From Tatumella punctata (GTDB lineage Bacteria > Pseudomonadota > Gammaproteobacteria > Enterobacterales > Enterobacteriaceae), in contig NZ_BAAAFW010000059.1 of NCBI RefSeq assembly GCF_039523735.1, positions 224,475 through 288,474 on the forward strand: a stretch of DNA of 64,000 bases, written 5' to 3'. Shown here piece after piece: positions 45,522-54,052 of this stretch. The notes beneath the pieces are model-generated. The model was not told the DNA's origin, ran no database searches, and saw nothing but the letters and a program-made list of their open reading frames with translations. Within the stretch, counting starts at the first letter, position 1. Every line of letters starts with the position of its first letter. The position numbers and the translations under genes were made by a program.

Positions 45522-46324
45522 TGGAACGTTATTCTGCTTTATTTAATCGCCTGGCTGAGCGTAAAGAAGGTGCTTTTGTGCCATTTGTCACGCTGGGAGA
45601 TCCGGGGGCTGAGTTATCGCTGCAAATTATCGATGCGCTGGTCGCCGGAGGGGCGGATGCCCTGGAGCTGGGCTTCCCGTTCTCTGATCCCCTGGCTGAC
45701 GGCCCGACAATTCAGGCGGCCAACCTGCGCGCTTTCAGCGCCGGGATGGACAGCAACAAAAGCTTCGATATTATCACTCAGGTACGTAATAAATATCCGG
45801 ATCTGCCGATTGGCTTGTTAATTTACGCTAATCTGGTTTTCAGTCCCGGCATTGATGCGTTTTATGCCCGCTGCCAGCAAGCCGGTGTCGATTCGGTTCT
45901 GGTCGCTGATGTCCCCATGGAGGAGTCACAGCCCTTCCGTCAGGCAGCAATGCGGCACCATATTGCGCCAATCTTTGTCTGCCCGCCGAATGCCAGTGAT
46001 GATTTATTACGTGAAATCGCATCTCACGGCCGCGGATATACTTATCTGTTATCCCGTGCCGGTGTCACCGGTACCGAACATAAAGCCGCCCTGCCGTTGC
46101 AGCATATAATCAGCAAACTGCATGAGTACCATGCAGCCCCCCCGATTCAGGGCTTCGGTATTTCTGAACCTTCTCAGGTGAAGGAATCTATCGCTTCCGG
46201 TGCTGCAGGGGCAATATCCGGTTCTGCCGTCGTCAGAATTATCGAACAGAACCTGCAACAGCCCGCCATAATGCTGAAAAAACTGACCGACTTTGCTGCC
46301 TCATTAAAAGCGGCCACCCGCTGA
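45521..46324 (+). CDS. trpA: Tryptophan synthase alpha chain
   Basis: Cleaves indole-3-glycerol phosphate to indole, passed through the tunnel to TrpB. It has 267 residues. Catalytic Glu49 (LELGFPFSDPLAD) and Asp60 are present. It ends the trp operon and is followed by an intrinsic terminator. Confidence 0.98.
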   Translation: MERYSALFNRLAERKEGAFVPFVTLGDPGAELSLQIIDALVAGGADALELGFPFSDPLADGPTIQAANLRAFSAGMDSNKSFDIITQVRNKYPDLPIGLLIYANLVFSPGIDAFYARCQQAGVDSVLVADVPMEESQPFRQAAMRHHIAPIFVCPPNASDDLLREIASHGRGYTYLLSRAGVTGTEHKAALPLQHIISKLHEYHAAPPIQGFGISEPSQVKESIASGAAGAISGSAVVRIIEQNLQQPAIMLKKLTDFAASLKAATR

Positions 46325-46346
46325 TAGCCCTTTTCTCCGACAGACA

Positions 46347-46368
46347 GGCACCCCGCGGTGCCTTTTTT
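46347..46368 (+). terminator. trp operon terminator
   Basis: GGCACC (46347-46352), loop CCGC, GGTGCC (46357-46362), then six T, 22 bases after trpA. A textbook intrinsic terminator. Confidence 0.93.
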
Positions 46369-46460
46369 GGCAACAAAACTGGTAGATTAAAAATTTAGGA
46401 TTACACTATAAGTGTACCGGAAAATCCCGGCATAACCTTTATTATACAGGGAGGCAGTAA

Positions 46461-46775
46461 ATGAAGTTTATTAAGGTATTAGCCAGTGCAGTACTGGCAT
46501 CAGTGGTGGCATTATCATTAACTGCCTGTGCGCCCGGCCCGAAAAAAGAAGGTACCGGTGGTTATATTGATGACACAGTGATCACAACCAAAGTCAAAGC
46601 TCAGTTACTGGGTACCAAAGAACTCAGATCGACCGAAATTAAAGTCGAAACATTTAAAGGACGTGTGCAACTCAGTGGTTTTGTGTCCAACCTGCAAACA
46701 GCAAGCCGTGCAGTTGAAGTTGCCCGCAGAGTGCCTGGTGTCACCTCGGTGGTTGATAATATGCAGATCAAATAG
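46461..46775 (+). CDS. BON-domain lipoprotein
   Basis: Predicted lipoprotein of 104 residues with lipobox LTAC (Cys23). The rest is one BON domain (about 38-104: DDTVITTKVKAQLL, then KVETFKGRVQLSGFV, then AVEVARRVPGVTSVVDN), found in OsmY, DolP and secretin-associated proteins. A strong GGGAGG precedes the ATG. It is a single gene after the trp terminator, with its own terminator. I know of no equivalent in E. coli at this locus. It may act in outer-membrane maintenance like DolP, an inference from the fold only. Confidence 0.88.
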   Translation: MKFIKVLASAVLASVVALSLTACAPGPKKEGTGGYIDDTVITTKVKAQLLGTKELRSTEIKVETFKGRVQLSGFVSNLQTASRAVEVARRVPGVTSVVDNMQIK

Positions 46776-46790
46776 CTGAACTGTATTACA

Positions 46791-46816
46791 GAAAAAGCGC
46801 AGCAATGCGCTTTTTC
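46791..46816 (+). terminator. Terminator of the BON lipoprotein gene
   Basis: GAAAAAGCGC (46791-46800) pairs with GCGCTTTTTC (46807-46816), extended by one A-T pair; the T-rich right arm is followed by TTATTC. A clear intrinsic terminator. Confidence 0.9.
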
Positions 46817-46907
46817 TTATTCTGCCCCCGATGTTCCTTTGTATCCCCCCTGCAAAAATCGCCCTGACTGACTTTATTCGGCTGCCGGTATATATCATCG
46901 CCGATGA

Positions 46908-46938
46908 AAACAAAGCGCCCGATACAGAGTATCGGGCG
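46908..46938 (-). terminator. ompW terminator
   Basis: On the minus strand CGCCCGATA, loop CTCTG, TATCGGGCG, then CTTTGTTTTC. It lies about 60 bases after the ompW stop. Convergent with the previous gene. Confidence 0.82.
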
Positions 46939-46998
46939 TATCAGAAATAATGTTTTATTCAGCAATATCCGTCCCTGCGAATAACGCAGGCAAGGTAC

Positions 46999-47631
46999 TC
47001 AGAAGCTGTAACCTACACCGAAGAAGAAGACCCACGGATTAATGTTAGTTTTGATGCTTTGCTGATCGCCATTGGCTTTGAATTTCACTTTGGTATTAAT
47101 GTCCATGTACCACAGGGATGTATTCAGCATCCAGTGCTGATTAATCTGGTAGTCCATACCCAGTTGTCCGGCCACGCCCCAGGAGTCCTTCACATGCAGA
47201 TCAGATAAACCCGCCGCGCGTCCGGTGTCATTGAATTTGTTATTAAAGAAGGTCGTGTAGTTAACACCGATACCGGCATAAGGCTGGAATTTAGAGCTAT
47301 TATCCAGGAAGTAATACTGGGCCATCAGTGTCGGCGGTAACTGGTGAACGGTGGCCAGAGTGCCCGTCGGCCCCAGTCCGACCTTGTGGCGGAAAGGCGT
47401 GGCTGCCAGTAATTCAACACCAATATGGTCCGTCGCCATATAAGTAAAAGTCAATCCCAGCTGGGTATTGTTACTGACATTAAATTCACCTAAGCCCAGC
47501 ACATTATCAGAACCCCCGGTCGGCCGGACAGTTGCGCTGCCAGCCCTGATAAAGAAGTCACCTGCCTGGTGAGCTGACGCTGCTGCCGGTAACAGTGCTG
47601 CCAGTAATAATGCAATTTTTCCGATTTTCAT
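46999..47631 (-). CDS. ompW: Outer membrane protein OmpW
   Basis: Eight-stranded outer-membrane beta barrel, 210 residues. It has a signal peptide (KIGKIALLLAALLPAAASA) and the mature N-terminus HQAGDFFIRAG, as in E. coli OmpW; the C-terminus ends in phenylalanine (FFGVGYSF), the signal for BAM-mediated assembly. The start at 47631 has GGAG upstream; an earlier in-frame codon at 47682 is unlikely. An FNR-type palindrome lies upstream. OmpW is associated with anaerobic adaptation and small hydrophobic molecules. Confidence 0.96.
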   Translation of the reverse strand: MKIGKIALLLAALLPAAASAHQAGDFFIRAGSATVRPTGGSDNVLGLGEFNVSNNTQLGLTFTYMATDHIGVELLAATPFRHKVGLGPTGTLATVHQLPPTLMAQYYFLDNSSKFQPYAGIGVNYTTFFNNKFNDTGRAAGLSDLHVKDSWGVAGQLGMDYQINQHWMLNTSLWYMDINTKVKFKANGDQQSIKTNINPWVFFFGVGYSF

Positions 47632-47776
47632 AGCCACTCCTCTCCTGAACTCGTCTGCTTTTATTGTTTTCAATGTGAACAATTTTTACATTGTATTTTG
47701 TTGTTGCTATGTGTATCGCGATTCACGCAGAAAATCATGTTTTTCCCGCCTGAAAAAATAGTTAAAAAACAAAGCC

Positions 47777-47790
47777 TTGATCCAGATCAA
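47777..47790. promoter_or_regulatory. Perfect FNR-type box upstream of ompW
   Basis: TTGATCCAGATCAA, an exact match to TTGAT-N4-ATCAA, lies about 146 bp before the ompW ATG in the ompW-yciC gap. E. coli ompW is activated by FNR. I could not place a -10 at the standard spacing, so the exact promoter is open. Confidence 0.8.
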
Positions 47791-47880
47791 TTTTTATCAG
47801 CTAACAGTTTCGCGTTTTAACTAAAAAAATTGTCTTAGATCTTCTGTTAATAATCCGGAGTATTAAGGCTATAATCGTTC

Positions 47881-47917
47881 AAAAAAAGCCCGATAATGAG
47901 TATTAATCATCCGGGCG
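47881..47917 (-). terminator. Orphan leftward terminator in the ompW-yciC gap
   Basis: On the minus strand GCCCG-G-ATGAT, an 8-nt loop, ATTAT-CGGGC and seven T. The stem has ten pairs with one bulged G. It points away from yciC and toward ompW, yet no gene is read leftwards into it. This suggests an unannotated leftward transcript starting between 47930 and the start of yciC, or antisense to yciC. Confidence 0.65.
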
Positions 47918-48015
47918 GAGATAAAAGCAGAAAGTTATGTAAGTGAGGGTGCCCGCAGGCGTGGTTAACATGTACAATCTTGCGGTTAATTCATTTGTTT
48001 CCCAAAGGAGTGTAC

Positions 48016-48750
48016 ATGTCTCTCACGGCCAGCTCGTTATACCGTGATTCCGCAAATTTTTTGCGCCACCAGCTAAAAACGATAACACTGATCTCTCTGG
48101 TCAGCGCTTTCGTTACCGTTCTGCTGGGTACCGTTTTTTCTCCGGGTGCCGAACAGCTGTCTGCATTAATGCAAAGCAATGACAACGCAGGCTCACTGAT
48201 TGAAGTGCTGCAGAATATGTCACCCGAACAGCAAAGAATATTACTGCACAGCTCGGCTGTCGGCACTCTGGCTGCTTTACTGGGTAACACATTATTACTG
48301 GGCGGGATGCTGGTGCTGATCCCGTCGGCTTCTTCCGGTAAACGGCTCAGTGCCTTAGGGGCGATAGGAGCCTCTGTCGGTTTTCTGCCTGCTTTACTTA
48401 TTCAGACCTTTATCGTGACACTGATCGTTCAGCTCGGTTTTATGGCCTTTGTCATCCCGGGGATTTTTCTGGCAGTTCTGTTTTCCCTGTCTCCGGTATT
48501 ACTGAGCCAGAAACGTGCCGGTATTTTCGGCTCGATGAAACAAAGCGTGCCACTGGCCTGGAACAATATGAAAGCCCTGGCTCCCGCGGTTATTTGCTGG
48601 TTGCTGGCTAAAGTTGTGTTGATGTTTATCTTCGCTTCGCTCACCGCACTTCCTGCAACAACAGCGGCTATTATCGCCACCACTCTGGGTAATTTACTGT
48701 CAGCAATGCTGGTAATCTATCTGTTCCGTGTGTATATGCTGATACGCTAA
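48016..48750 (+). CDS. yciC: Inner-membrane protein YciC (UPF0259)
   Basis: Polytopic membrane protein of 244 residues with about five helices and Ala/Gly/Leu-rich segments. The start MSLTASSLYRDSANFLRHQL is characteristic of the YciC family; AAAGGAG before 48016 decides against the earlier codon at 47980. Function unknown. It is followed by yciB and yciA in E. coli order. Confidence 0.93.
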   Translation: MSLTASSLYRDSANFLRHQLKTITLISLVSAFVTVLLGTVFSPGAEQLSALMQSNDNAGSLIEVLQNMSPEQQRILLHSSAVGTLAALLGNTLLLGGMLVLIPSASSGKRLSALGAIGASVGFLPALLIQTFIVTLIVQLGFMAFVIPGIFLAVLFSLSPVLLSQKRAGIFGSMKQSVPLAWNNMKALAPAVICWLLAKVVLMFIFASLTALPATTAAIIATTLGNLLSAMLVIYLFRVYMLIR

Positions 48751-48807
48751 CCGTCTGTTTTACTTTTTCGGCTCGCCTGCCGGTGAGCCGCATTATCCGG
48801 ACCTGCT

Positions 48808-49344
48808 ATGAAACAATTACTGGACTTTTTGCCTCTTGTCGTCTTTTTCATTTTTTATAAGCTATACGATATTTTCGTTGCCTCAGGCGCACTGATTGCC
48901 GCAACCGCGATTGCACTGGTTGTCAGCTGGGTGCTGTACAAAAAACTGGAAAAAATGACTATCATTACGTTTATTCTGGTGACTGTATTTGGTGCTTTGA
49001 CACTGATTTTCCATAATGATGAATTTATAAAATGGAAAGTGACGGTTATTTATACATTATTTGCTGCCGCATTGTTATTCAGTCAGTGGTGGATGGAACA
49101 GCCATTAATTCAGTCAATGCTGGGTAAAGAGCTGGTATTACCTTCCGCAGTCTGGCGACGTTTGAATATTGCCTGGGCAATATTTTTCTTCGTTTGCGGG
49201 CTGGTCAATATTTATGTCGCATTCTGGTTGCCTGAATCTTTCTGGGTTAACTTTAAGGTCTTCGGCCTGACCGCATTAACTCTGCTATTTACTGCTGCCT
49301 GTGGTCTTTATATATGGCGGCATCTGCCACGCGAAGAAAAGTAA
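48808..49344 (+). CDS. yciB: Inner-membrane septation protein YciB (IspZ)
   Basis: Five-helix inner-membrane protein of 178 residues, similar to E. coli YciB. It begins MKQLLDFLPLVVFFIFYKLYD, the family signature. It interacts with cell-division and elongation proteins and, with DcrB, affects envelope lipid composition. The ribosome binding site is weak. YciC, YciB and YciA follow each other on one strand. Confidence 0.95.
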   Translation: MKQLLDFLPLVVFFIFYKLYDIFVASGALIAATAIALVVSWVLYKKLEKMTIITFILVTVFGALTLIFHNDEFIKWKVTVIYTLFAAALLFSQWWMEQPLIQSMLGKELVLPSAVWRRLNIAWAIFFFVCGLVNIYVAFWLPESFWVNFKVFGLTALTLLFTAACGLYIWRHLPREEK

Positions 49345-49394
49345 TACCCGGGTGGCCTTCCTGCAGGCCACTTTTTTAATAAAGAGAATAATAA

Positions 49395-49814
49395 ATGACC
49401 GACAGTCTGAGACAGCCGCAAGGTGAGATGGTGCTGCGTACACTGGCAATGCCGGCAGATACCAATGCAAATGGTGATATATTTGGTGGCTGGTTAATGT
49501 CCCAGATGGATATGGGGGGAGCGATTCTGGCAAAAGAAATCGCCAATGGCCGTGTTGTTACTGTGCGTGTCGACGGTATGACATTTCTTAAACCCGCCGC
49601 TATCGGTGACGTTGTCACTTGTCATGCCCGCTGTATACGTACCGGCAACAGTTCAATTACTATTAATGTTGAGGTATGGATTAAAAAAGTTTCTTCCGAG
49701 CCGATTGGTCAGACTTACTGCACCACAGAAGCCGTATTTATTTACGTTGCGGTGGATGATAAAGGAAAACCAAGGAAACTCAGTGAGCTGATAGCCAATA
49801 AAAGCTACCCGTAA
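49395..49814 (+). CDS. yciA: Acyl-CoA thioesterase YciA
   Basis: Hotdog-fold acyl-CoA thioesterase, 139 residues (E. coli 132). The motif NANGDIFGGWLMSQMD carries the catalytic Asp region of the family. It cleaves a broad range of acyl-CoA in the cytoplasm. It ends the yciCBA group. Confidence 0.96.
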   Translation: MTDSLRQPQGEMVLRTLAMPADTNANGDIFGGWLMSQMDMGGAILAKEIANGRVVTVRVDGMTFLKPAAIGDVVTCHARCIRTGNSSITINVEVWIKKVSSEPIGQTYCTTEAVFIYVAVDDKGKPRKLSELIANKSYP

Positions 49815-49825
49815 CACCCTGCCGT

Positions 49826-49859
49826 GAGAGGTAAAGCGCATAACTGCGCTTTATCTCTC
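49826..49859. terminator. Bidirectional terminator between yciA and tonB
   Basis: AAAGCGCA (49833-49840), loop TAAC, TGCGCTTT (49845-49852), extended by GAGAG and CTCTC outside, between convergent yciA and tonB. Confidence 0.85.
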
Positions 49860-49870
49860 AGCAACAGCTA

Positions 49871-50668
49871 TTATTGCACTGATGAACTGCCATCAATTTT
49901 AAACAATATAGTCATCGTCAGTCCGGTGCCTGGCTTGCCACTCTGGTAACGCCAGCGCCGCATCGCCTGTTTAACTTCGCGATCAAACATATTCTTCGGC
50001 TGCGCCTCAATAATACGCTCATTCACGACCCTGCCATCACTGTCCACATCGAACTGTACTTTCACCCGTCCTTCAAGGTGAAAAGCCAGAGCTCTGGCCG
50101 GGTAGGCCGGGCTGGTAATACTGACCGCCTGTGGTTTACCCTGAGAAATACTTTGCTGATCATTACGCGACGTTTGCGGCGCGGTTTGTGCTTTGGTCTG
50201 ATCTGCCGGATTATTTTTTTGTTGTGCTGTCAGTGTCGGTTTATTTTCAGTCACAGGCTTTTCGACCGGTTTTATTACAGGCTTAGGTTTGACTGCTTTT
50301 TTCTTCACCTCATGGCGTTTTTTTACCTCAGGTTTCGGCTTCGGTTTCGGCTCCGGTTTGGCAATCGGTACCGGTTTATCCAGAGGGGGTTCGGGGGCCG
50401 GGGCCGGCTGTGGTTCAGGTTGTGGCTGCACTGGCTGAGGTGTCGGAGGGGTCACAGGCTGTACCGGCTCCGGCTGGCTTTTCGCCGCCTCAGGCTGAAC
50501 CTCCGGAGCAACCATCGACACGCTGATAGCAGACTGGGGTGTGGGCACGTTCAGGACCTGGTTGAATGAGGCAAACAGCAACCCGGCAACCACCGCACCA
50601 TGAAGAGCGACTGATACCACCATGGATAATGAAAAACGTTTTGGAAATTGTTCTGTAAGAGTGCTCAT
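49871..50668 (-). CDS. tonB: Energy transducer TonB
   Basis: Couples the proton motive force, through ExbBD, to outer-membrane siderophore and cobalamin receptors. It has 265 residues: an N-terminal membrane anchor (SMVVSVALHGAVVAGLLF), a long Pro-rich stretch (about residues 55-140) with Glu-Pro then Lys-Pro repeats that spans the periplasm, and the C-terminal receptor-binding domain ending about SSSVQ (YPARALAFHLEGRVKVQF). It is longer than E. coli TonB (239), mostly in the Pro-rich and Gln-rich linker. Confidence 0.96.
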   Translation of the reverse strand: MSTLTEQFPKRFSLSMVVSVALHGAVVAGLLFASFNQVLNVPTPQSAISVSMVAPEVQPEAAKSQPEPVQPVTPPTPQPVQPQPEPQPAPAPEPPLDKPVPIAKPEPKPKPKPEVKKRHEVKKKAVKPKPVIKPVEKPVTENKPTLTAQQKNNPADQTKAQTAPQTSRNDQQSISQGKPQAVSITSPAYPARALAFHLEGRVKVQFDVDSDGRVVNERIIEAQPKNMFDREVKQAMRRWRYQSGKPGTGLTMTILFKIDGSSSVQ

Positions 50669-50697
50669 AGCTATCTGGTCAGTTCAGTGATGAATCA

Positions 50698-50726
50698 TTT
50701 TAAATGCAAATAGCAATCAGTTTCAA
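50698..50726 (-). promoter_or_regulatory. tonB promoter with Fur-box-like sequence
   Basis: On the minus strand TTGAAA (50721-50726), 17-bp spacer, TTAAAA (50698-50703). The spacer TGATTGCTATTTGCAT is very close to the E. coli tonB promoter, where Fur binds. Repression by iron is expected. The exact Fur footprint is not determined. Confidence 0.75.
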
Positions 50727-50823
50727 TACGTATCGCTGACGGATATGTGCCATTTTATTTGCACTGATGGCGCGGTTAGCTTAACGTTGGGTTCTCAATT
50801 TTTTGCCGTAAGAGATAATCATC

Positions 50824-51120
50824 GTGTTATACGTCATTTACGCTGAAGACTTCCCTGACTCACTGGAAAAAAGGCAGTCTGTGCGCCCTGCCCACCTGGC
50901 TCGTCTGCAATTATTGCAGGATGAAGGAAAATTAATTGTTGCCGGTCCAATGCCAGCCGTCGACAGTAACGAACCCGGAGTCGCGGGATTCACCGGTTCT
51001 ACCGTGATCGCTGAATTTCCATCCCTCGAAGATGCTCAATCCTGGGCTAACGATGACCCCTACGTAGCAGCCGGTGTTTACCAGAAAGTGACGGTCAGGC
51101 CATTTAAAAAGGTCTTCTGA
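50824..51120 (+). CDS. yciI: YciI-like protein
   Basis: Small protein of 98 residues of the YciI family (ferredoxin-like dimeric alpha-beta barrel), the same length as in E. coli. It contains HLARLQLLQDEGKLIVAGPMPAVDS. The start is GTG at 50824. The function is unknown; a His-Asp pair in the family suggests an enzyme. Confidence 0.94.
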   Translation: MLYVIYAEDFPDSLEKRQSVRPAHLARLQLLQDEGKLIVAGPMPAVDSNEPGVAGFTGSTVIAEFPSLEDAQSWANDDPYVAAGVYQKVTVRPFKKVF

Positions 51121-51317
51121 GCTGATGAAATGCTGATCCAGCACATATTGTGACTGATAAGCGCCGGGCAAAAAATGCAATACACTGTACTGCGCTTTTT
51201 GCCCGCAACCGGATATTGTCAGTCGCGGCTTATATACAATGTGCACTGCTCAGAGATGACAGACAGATTCAGTTCGCTCCACAGTACAGTATCCCCCTTT
51301 GCCCTGTGACAGCCTGC

Positions 51318-51323
51318 TATACT
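51318..51323 (+). promoter_or_regulatory. Extended -10 upstream of the unknown 94-residue gene
   Basis: TGCTATACT gives an extended -10 (TATACT at 51318-51323, TG one base upstream), about 98 bp before the ATG at 51421. There is no obvious -35. It is the best promoter candidate in the 300-bp gap after yciI. Confidence 0.4.
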
Positions 51324-51420
51324 GATAGGAGTATTCTGCCGCCACACGGGCTGAAGTTTGTTGCCGGCGAACTCCGATGAGCGGCACAGGATTATTCATT
51401 CGATATGGCAGGAGGTTTAT

Positions 51421-51705
51421 ATGAAATATCACGTATTAGTTTTTCATAAAGACGGAACAACCGAAACCAGGCAAACAGAAGCAGACAATATACCGAAAAC
51501 CATAACTATCACCATCGAACGTCCCCCGCAACAAACTACTACAGAATCCCCCCCGGAAAATGTACCTCAGGAAGTCGATGTCCGGATGACACGTCATATT
51601 GCAGGTAAAAGATATTTGTTCGCCATGCTAAAGCAGGGGTTTATCAATCTGGAAGAGGCTGAGAAAGCGATTATTCATGCCAGGCTGCCTTCAATTCCCG
51701 GATAG
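51421..51705 (+). CDS. Unknown protein of 94 residues
   Basis: I do not recognise this protein. It is soluble and has no signal peptide. The N-terminal part (KYHVLVFHKDGTTETRQTEA) looks like a beta-hairpin; a Pro/Thr/Glu-rich linker follows (about 35-60), and the C-terminal part (RYLFAMLKQGFINLEEAEKAI) is likely helical. AGGAGG lies six bases before the ATG, one of the best ribosome binding sites in the window. It is between yciI and yciY, a place that has no such gene in E. coli. Real, but of unknown function. Confidence 0.75.
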   Translation: MKYHVLVFHKDGTTETRQTEADNIPKTITITIERPPQQTTTESPPENVPQEVDVRMTRHIAGKRYLFAMLKQGFINLEEAEKAIIHARLPSIPG

Positions 51706-51870
51706 ATTACACCCGTATCGCCGCTCTGCGGGGCGGTTTCCGGCTATCCTTTTTAGAATATGTGTATACCGGCAGACAGGGTAACCGGCGGATAACATAA
51801 CACAGCGGGCGACATGATATTCTGTTATTCCTCACCGCCAGTATTACACTGCATCTCCGCCAGATAATTT

Positions 51871-52068
51871 TCAGAAATAATGGGTAACCGACGGCCCCAG
51901 TTCCGGAAGTATAAACAGCAGTGATCGCCTTTGTTGTTTCGCAAGCTGATGTCTGATTAACCGGATATGTGTATAACGCCGTGACTGGGCCTCCAGCCAG
52001 CGTACTTTACGGCGATTACTTTGCCGCGCCATCCGCCAGCGCCCGACTTCGTTTCTGCTTCTTTTCAT
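51871..52068 (-). CDS. yciY: Small basic protein YciY
   Basis: Arginine-rich protein of 65 residues. The start MKRSRNEVGRWRMARQ and QSRRYTHIRLIRH match the E. coli YciY pattern (57 residues), encoded beside cls there as well. GGGAGG precedes the ATG. Function unknown; it may bind nucleic acid, given the charge. Confidence 0.85.
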   Translation of the reverse strand: MKRSRNEVGRWRMARQSNRRKVRWLEAQSRRYTHIRLIRHQLAKQQRRSLLFILPELGPSVTHYF

Positions 52069-52205
52069 GATTACCTCCCGTGAGTATCATTTCGGCCAGT
52101 ATACGCCGTTATTCCCCGGATCCAACGCTGCTTTCAGAAAAGGTTTCACAATATGCTGAGTACACGTACACTCAATAGATAAAGCATAAACCGGAATTCC
52201 ATTTA

Positions 52206-53666
52206 ATGACGACATTCTATTCCTTCGTTAACGGGTTTATATTGTTTGGCTACTGGCTGCTGATCGCTGCCGTTACCCTGAGAATTTTAATGAAGCGCAG
52301 GACCGCCTCTTCCTCGATGGTCTGGTTGCTTATTATTTATATTCTGCCACTGGTGGGAATAATTGCTTATCTGAGTTTCGGTGAATTATATCTCGGTAAA
52401 CGCCGGGCGGAGCGTGCCAGAACGATGTGGCCTGCCACTTCCCGGTGGCTGGCGGACTTAAAAAAGTCATCTCATATTTTTGCAACCAGTACCAGCAGTG
52501 TTGCCAGTGCTTTATTTAAGCTATGTGAGCATCGCCACGGGATCGCCGGAGTCAAAGGTAACCAACTGGAATTACTGACCAGCTCAAATGACGTAATGCG
52601 TTCGCTTATCCGGGATATTGACCTGGCAGAACACAATATTGAGATGGTGTTTTATATCTGGCAACCCGGAGGCCAGGCTGATGACGTGGCAGCGGCATTA
52701 ATTACTGCCGCCCGCAGAGGGGTTTTCTGTCGGCTGATGCTCGACTCAGCCGGAAGCCGCAGTTTTTTCCGCAGTCCGTGGCCGAAAAAATTCCGCGAGG
52801 CCGGTATCGACGTTGTCGAATCTTTGCAGGTAAACCTGCTGAGGGTATTTTTTCGTCGCATGGACCTGCGCCAGCACCGTAAAATAGTGCTGATTGATAA
52901 CTATATTGCCTATACCGGCAGTATGAACCTGGTTGACCCGCGGTTTTTTAAACAGGATGCCGGTGTCGGACAATGGGTTGATTTAATGGCCAGAATGGAA
53001 GGTCCTGTGGCTATCACACTGGGGATTGTGTTTTCCTGTGACTGGGAAATTGAAACCGGTAAACGCATTCTTCCGCCCCGGCCCGATGAAACTATTATGC
53101 CCTTTGAAGAAGCCAGTGGACATATTATTCAGGTAATAGCCTCAGGTCCCGGTTTTCCCGAAGATGTGATCCATCAGGCACTGCTGACTGCCGTCTATTC
53201 AGCACGTGAACAGTTGATCATGACAACACCTTATTTTGTACCCAGTGATGATCTGCTGCACGCTATCTGTACCGCCGCATTACGTGGTGTTGATGTCAGC
53301 CTGATCGTGCCACAAAAAAACGACTCATTGCTGGTCGGCTGGGCCAGTCGTGCGTTCTTTACCGAACTACTGGCAGCAGGGGTTAAAATTTATCAGTTCA
53401 GCGACGGCCTGTTACATACCAAAAGCGTGCTGGTTGACGGGGAACTTTGCCTGGTGGGTACCGTCAATCTTGATATGCGCAGTCTGTGGCTCAATTTTGA
53501 GGTGACTCTGGTGATTGATGATGCCGGTTTCGGTGATGATCTTAGCTGTGTACAGCAGGATTATATTCTGCGCTCACAGTTACTGGATGGCCGTGAGTGG
53601 GCAAAACGGCCCTACTGGCGCAGGATAATCGAACGACTGTTTTACTTCTTTAGCCCTTTACTGTAA
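52206..53666 (+). CDS. clsA: Cardiolipin synthase A
   Basis: Condenses two phosphatidylglycerol molecules to cardiolipin in the inner membrane. It has 486 residues as in E. coli. Two N-terminal helices (about 4-28 and 36-60) are followed by two phospholipase D domains with HKD motifs at His224-Lys226-Asp231 and His404-Lys406-Asp411. The ribosome binding site is weak. It is followed by yciU. Confidence 0.97.
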   Translation: MTTFYSFVNGFILFGYWLLIAAVTLRILMKRRTASSSMVWLLIIYILPLVGIIAYLSFGELYLGKRRAERARTMWPATSRWLADLKKSSHIFATSTSSVASALFKLCEHRHGIAGVKGNQLELLTSSNDVMRSLIRDIDLAEHNIEMVFYIWQPGGQADDVAAALITAARRGVFCRLMLDSAGSRSFFRSPWPKKFREAGIDVVESLQVNLLRVFFRRMDLRQHRKIVLIDNYIAYTGSMNLVDPRFFKQDAGVGQWVDLMARMEGPVAITLGIVFSCDWEIETGKRILPPRPDETIMPFEEASGHIIQVIASGPGFPEDVIHQALLTAVYSAREQLIMTTPYFVPSDDLLHAICTAALRGVDVSLIVPQKNDSLLVGWASRAFFTELLAAGVKIYQFSDGLLHTKSVLVDGELCLVGTVNLDMRSLWLNFEVTLVIDDAGFGDDLSCVQQDYILRSQLLDGREWAKRPYWRRIIERLFYFFSPLL

Positions 53667-53705
53667 AAAAGGCCGCATATTTCTATCAATAAATACGGGC
53701 TGATC

Positions 53706-54029
53706 ATGGATCTTAATAATCGTCTTACAGAAGATGAAACGCTGGAACAGGCATACGATATTTTTCTGGAACTGGCAGGGGATAATCTGGATCCTGCAGA
53801 CATTATCCTGTTTAACTTACAGTTCGAAGAGCGTGGCGGTGCCGAGCTTTCAGACCCTTCAGAAGACTGGAACGAACATGTCGATTTTGATCTTAATCCG
53901 GACTTTTTTGCCGAGGTCATTATCGGATTAGGCGATGCCGACGGGGAGCCTGTTACCGATGTGTTTGCCAGAGTCCTGTTATGTCGTGAAAAAGATCATA
54001 AACTGTGCCATATCCTGTGGCGTGAATAA
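53706..54029 (+). CDS. yciU: dsDNA-mimic protein YciU (UPF0263)
   Basis: Very acidic protein of 107 residues of the HI1450/YciU family, thought to mimic double-stranded DNA. Runs such as TEDETLEQAYDIFLELAGDN and EDWNEHVDFDLNPDF show the charge. The place after clsA is the same as in E. coli. Confidence 0.94.
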   Translation: MDLNNRLTEDETLEQAYDIFLELAGDNLDPADIILFNLQFEERGGAELSDPSEDWNEHVDFDLNPDFFAEVIIGLGDADGEPVTDVFARVLLCREKDHKLCHILWRE

Positions 54030-54052
54030 TCAGCCTGTCTGATGCCCGCATT

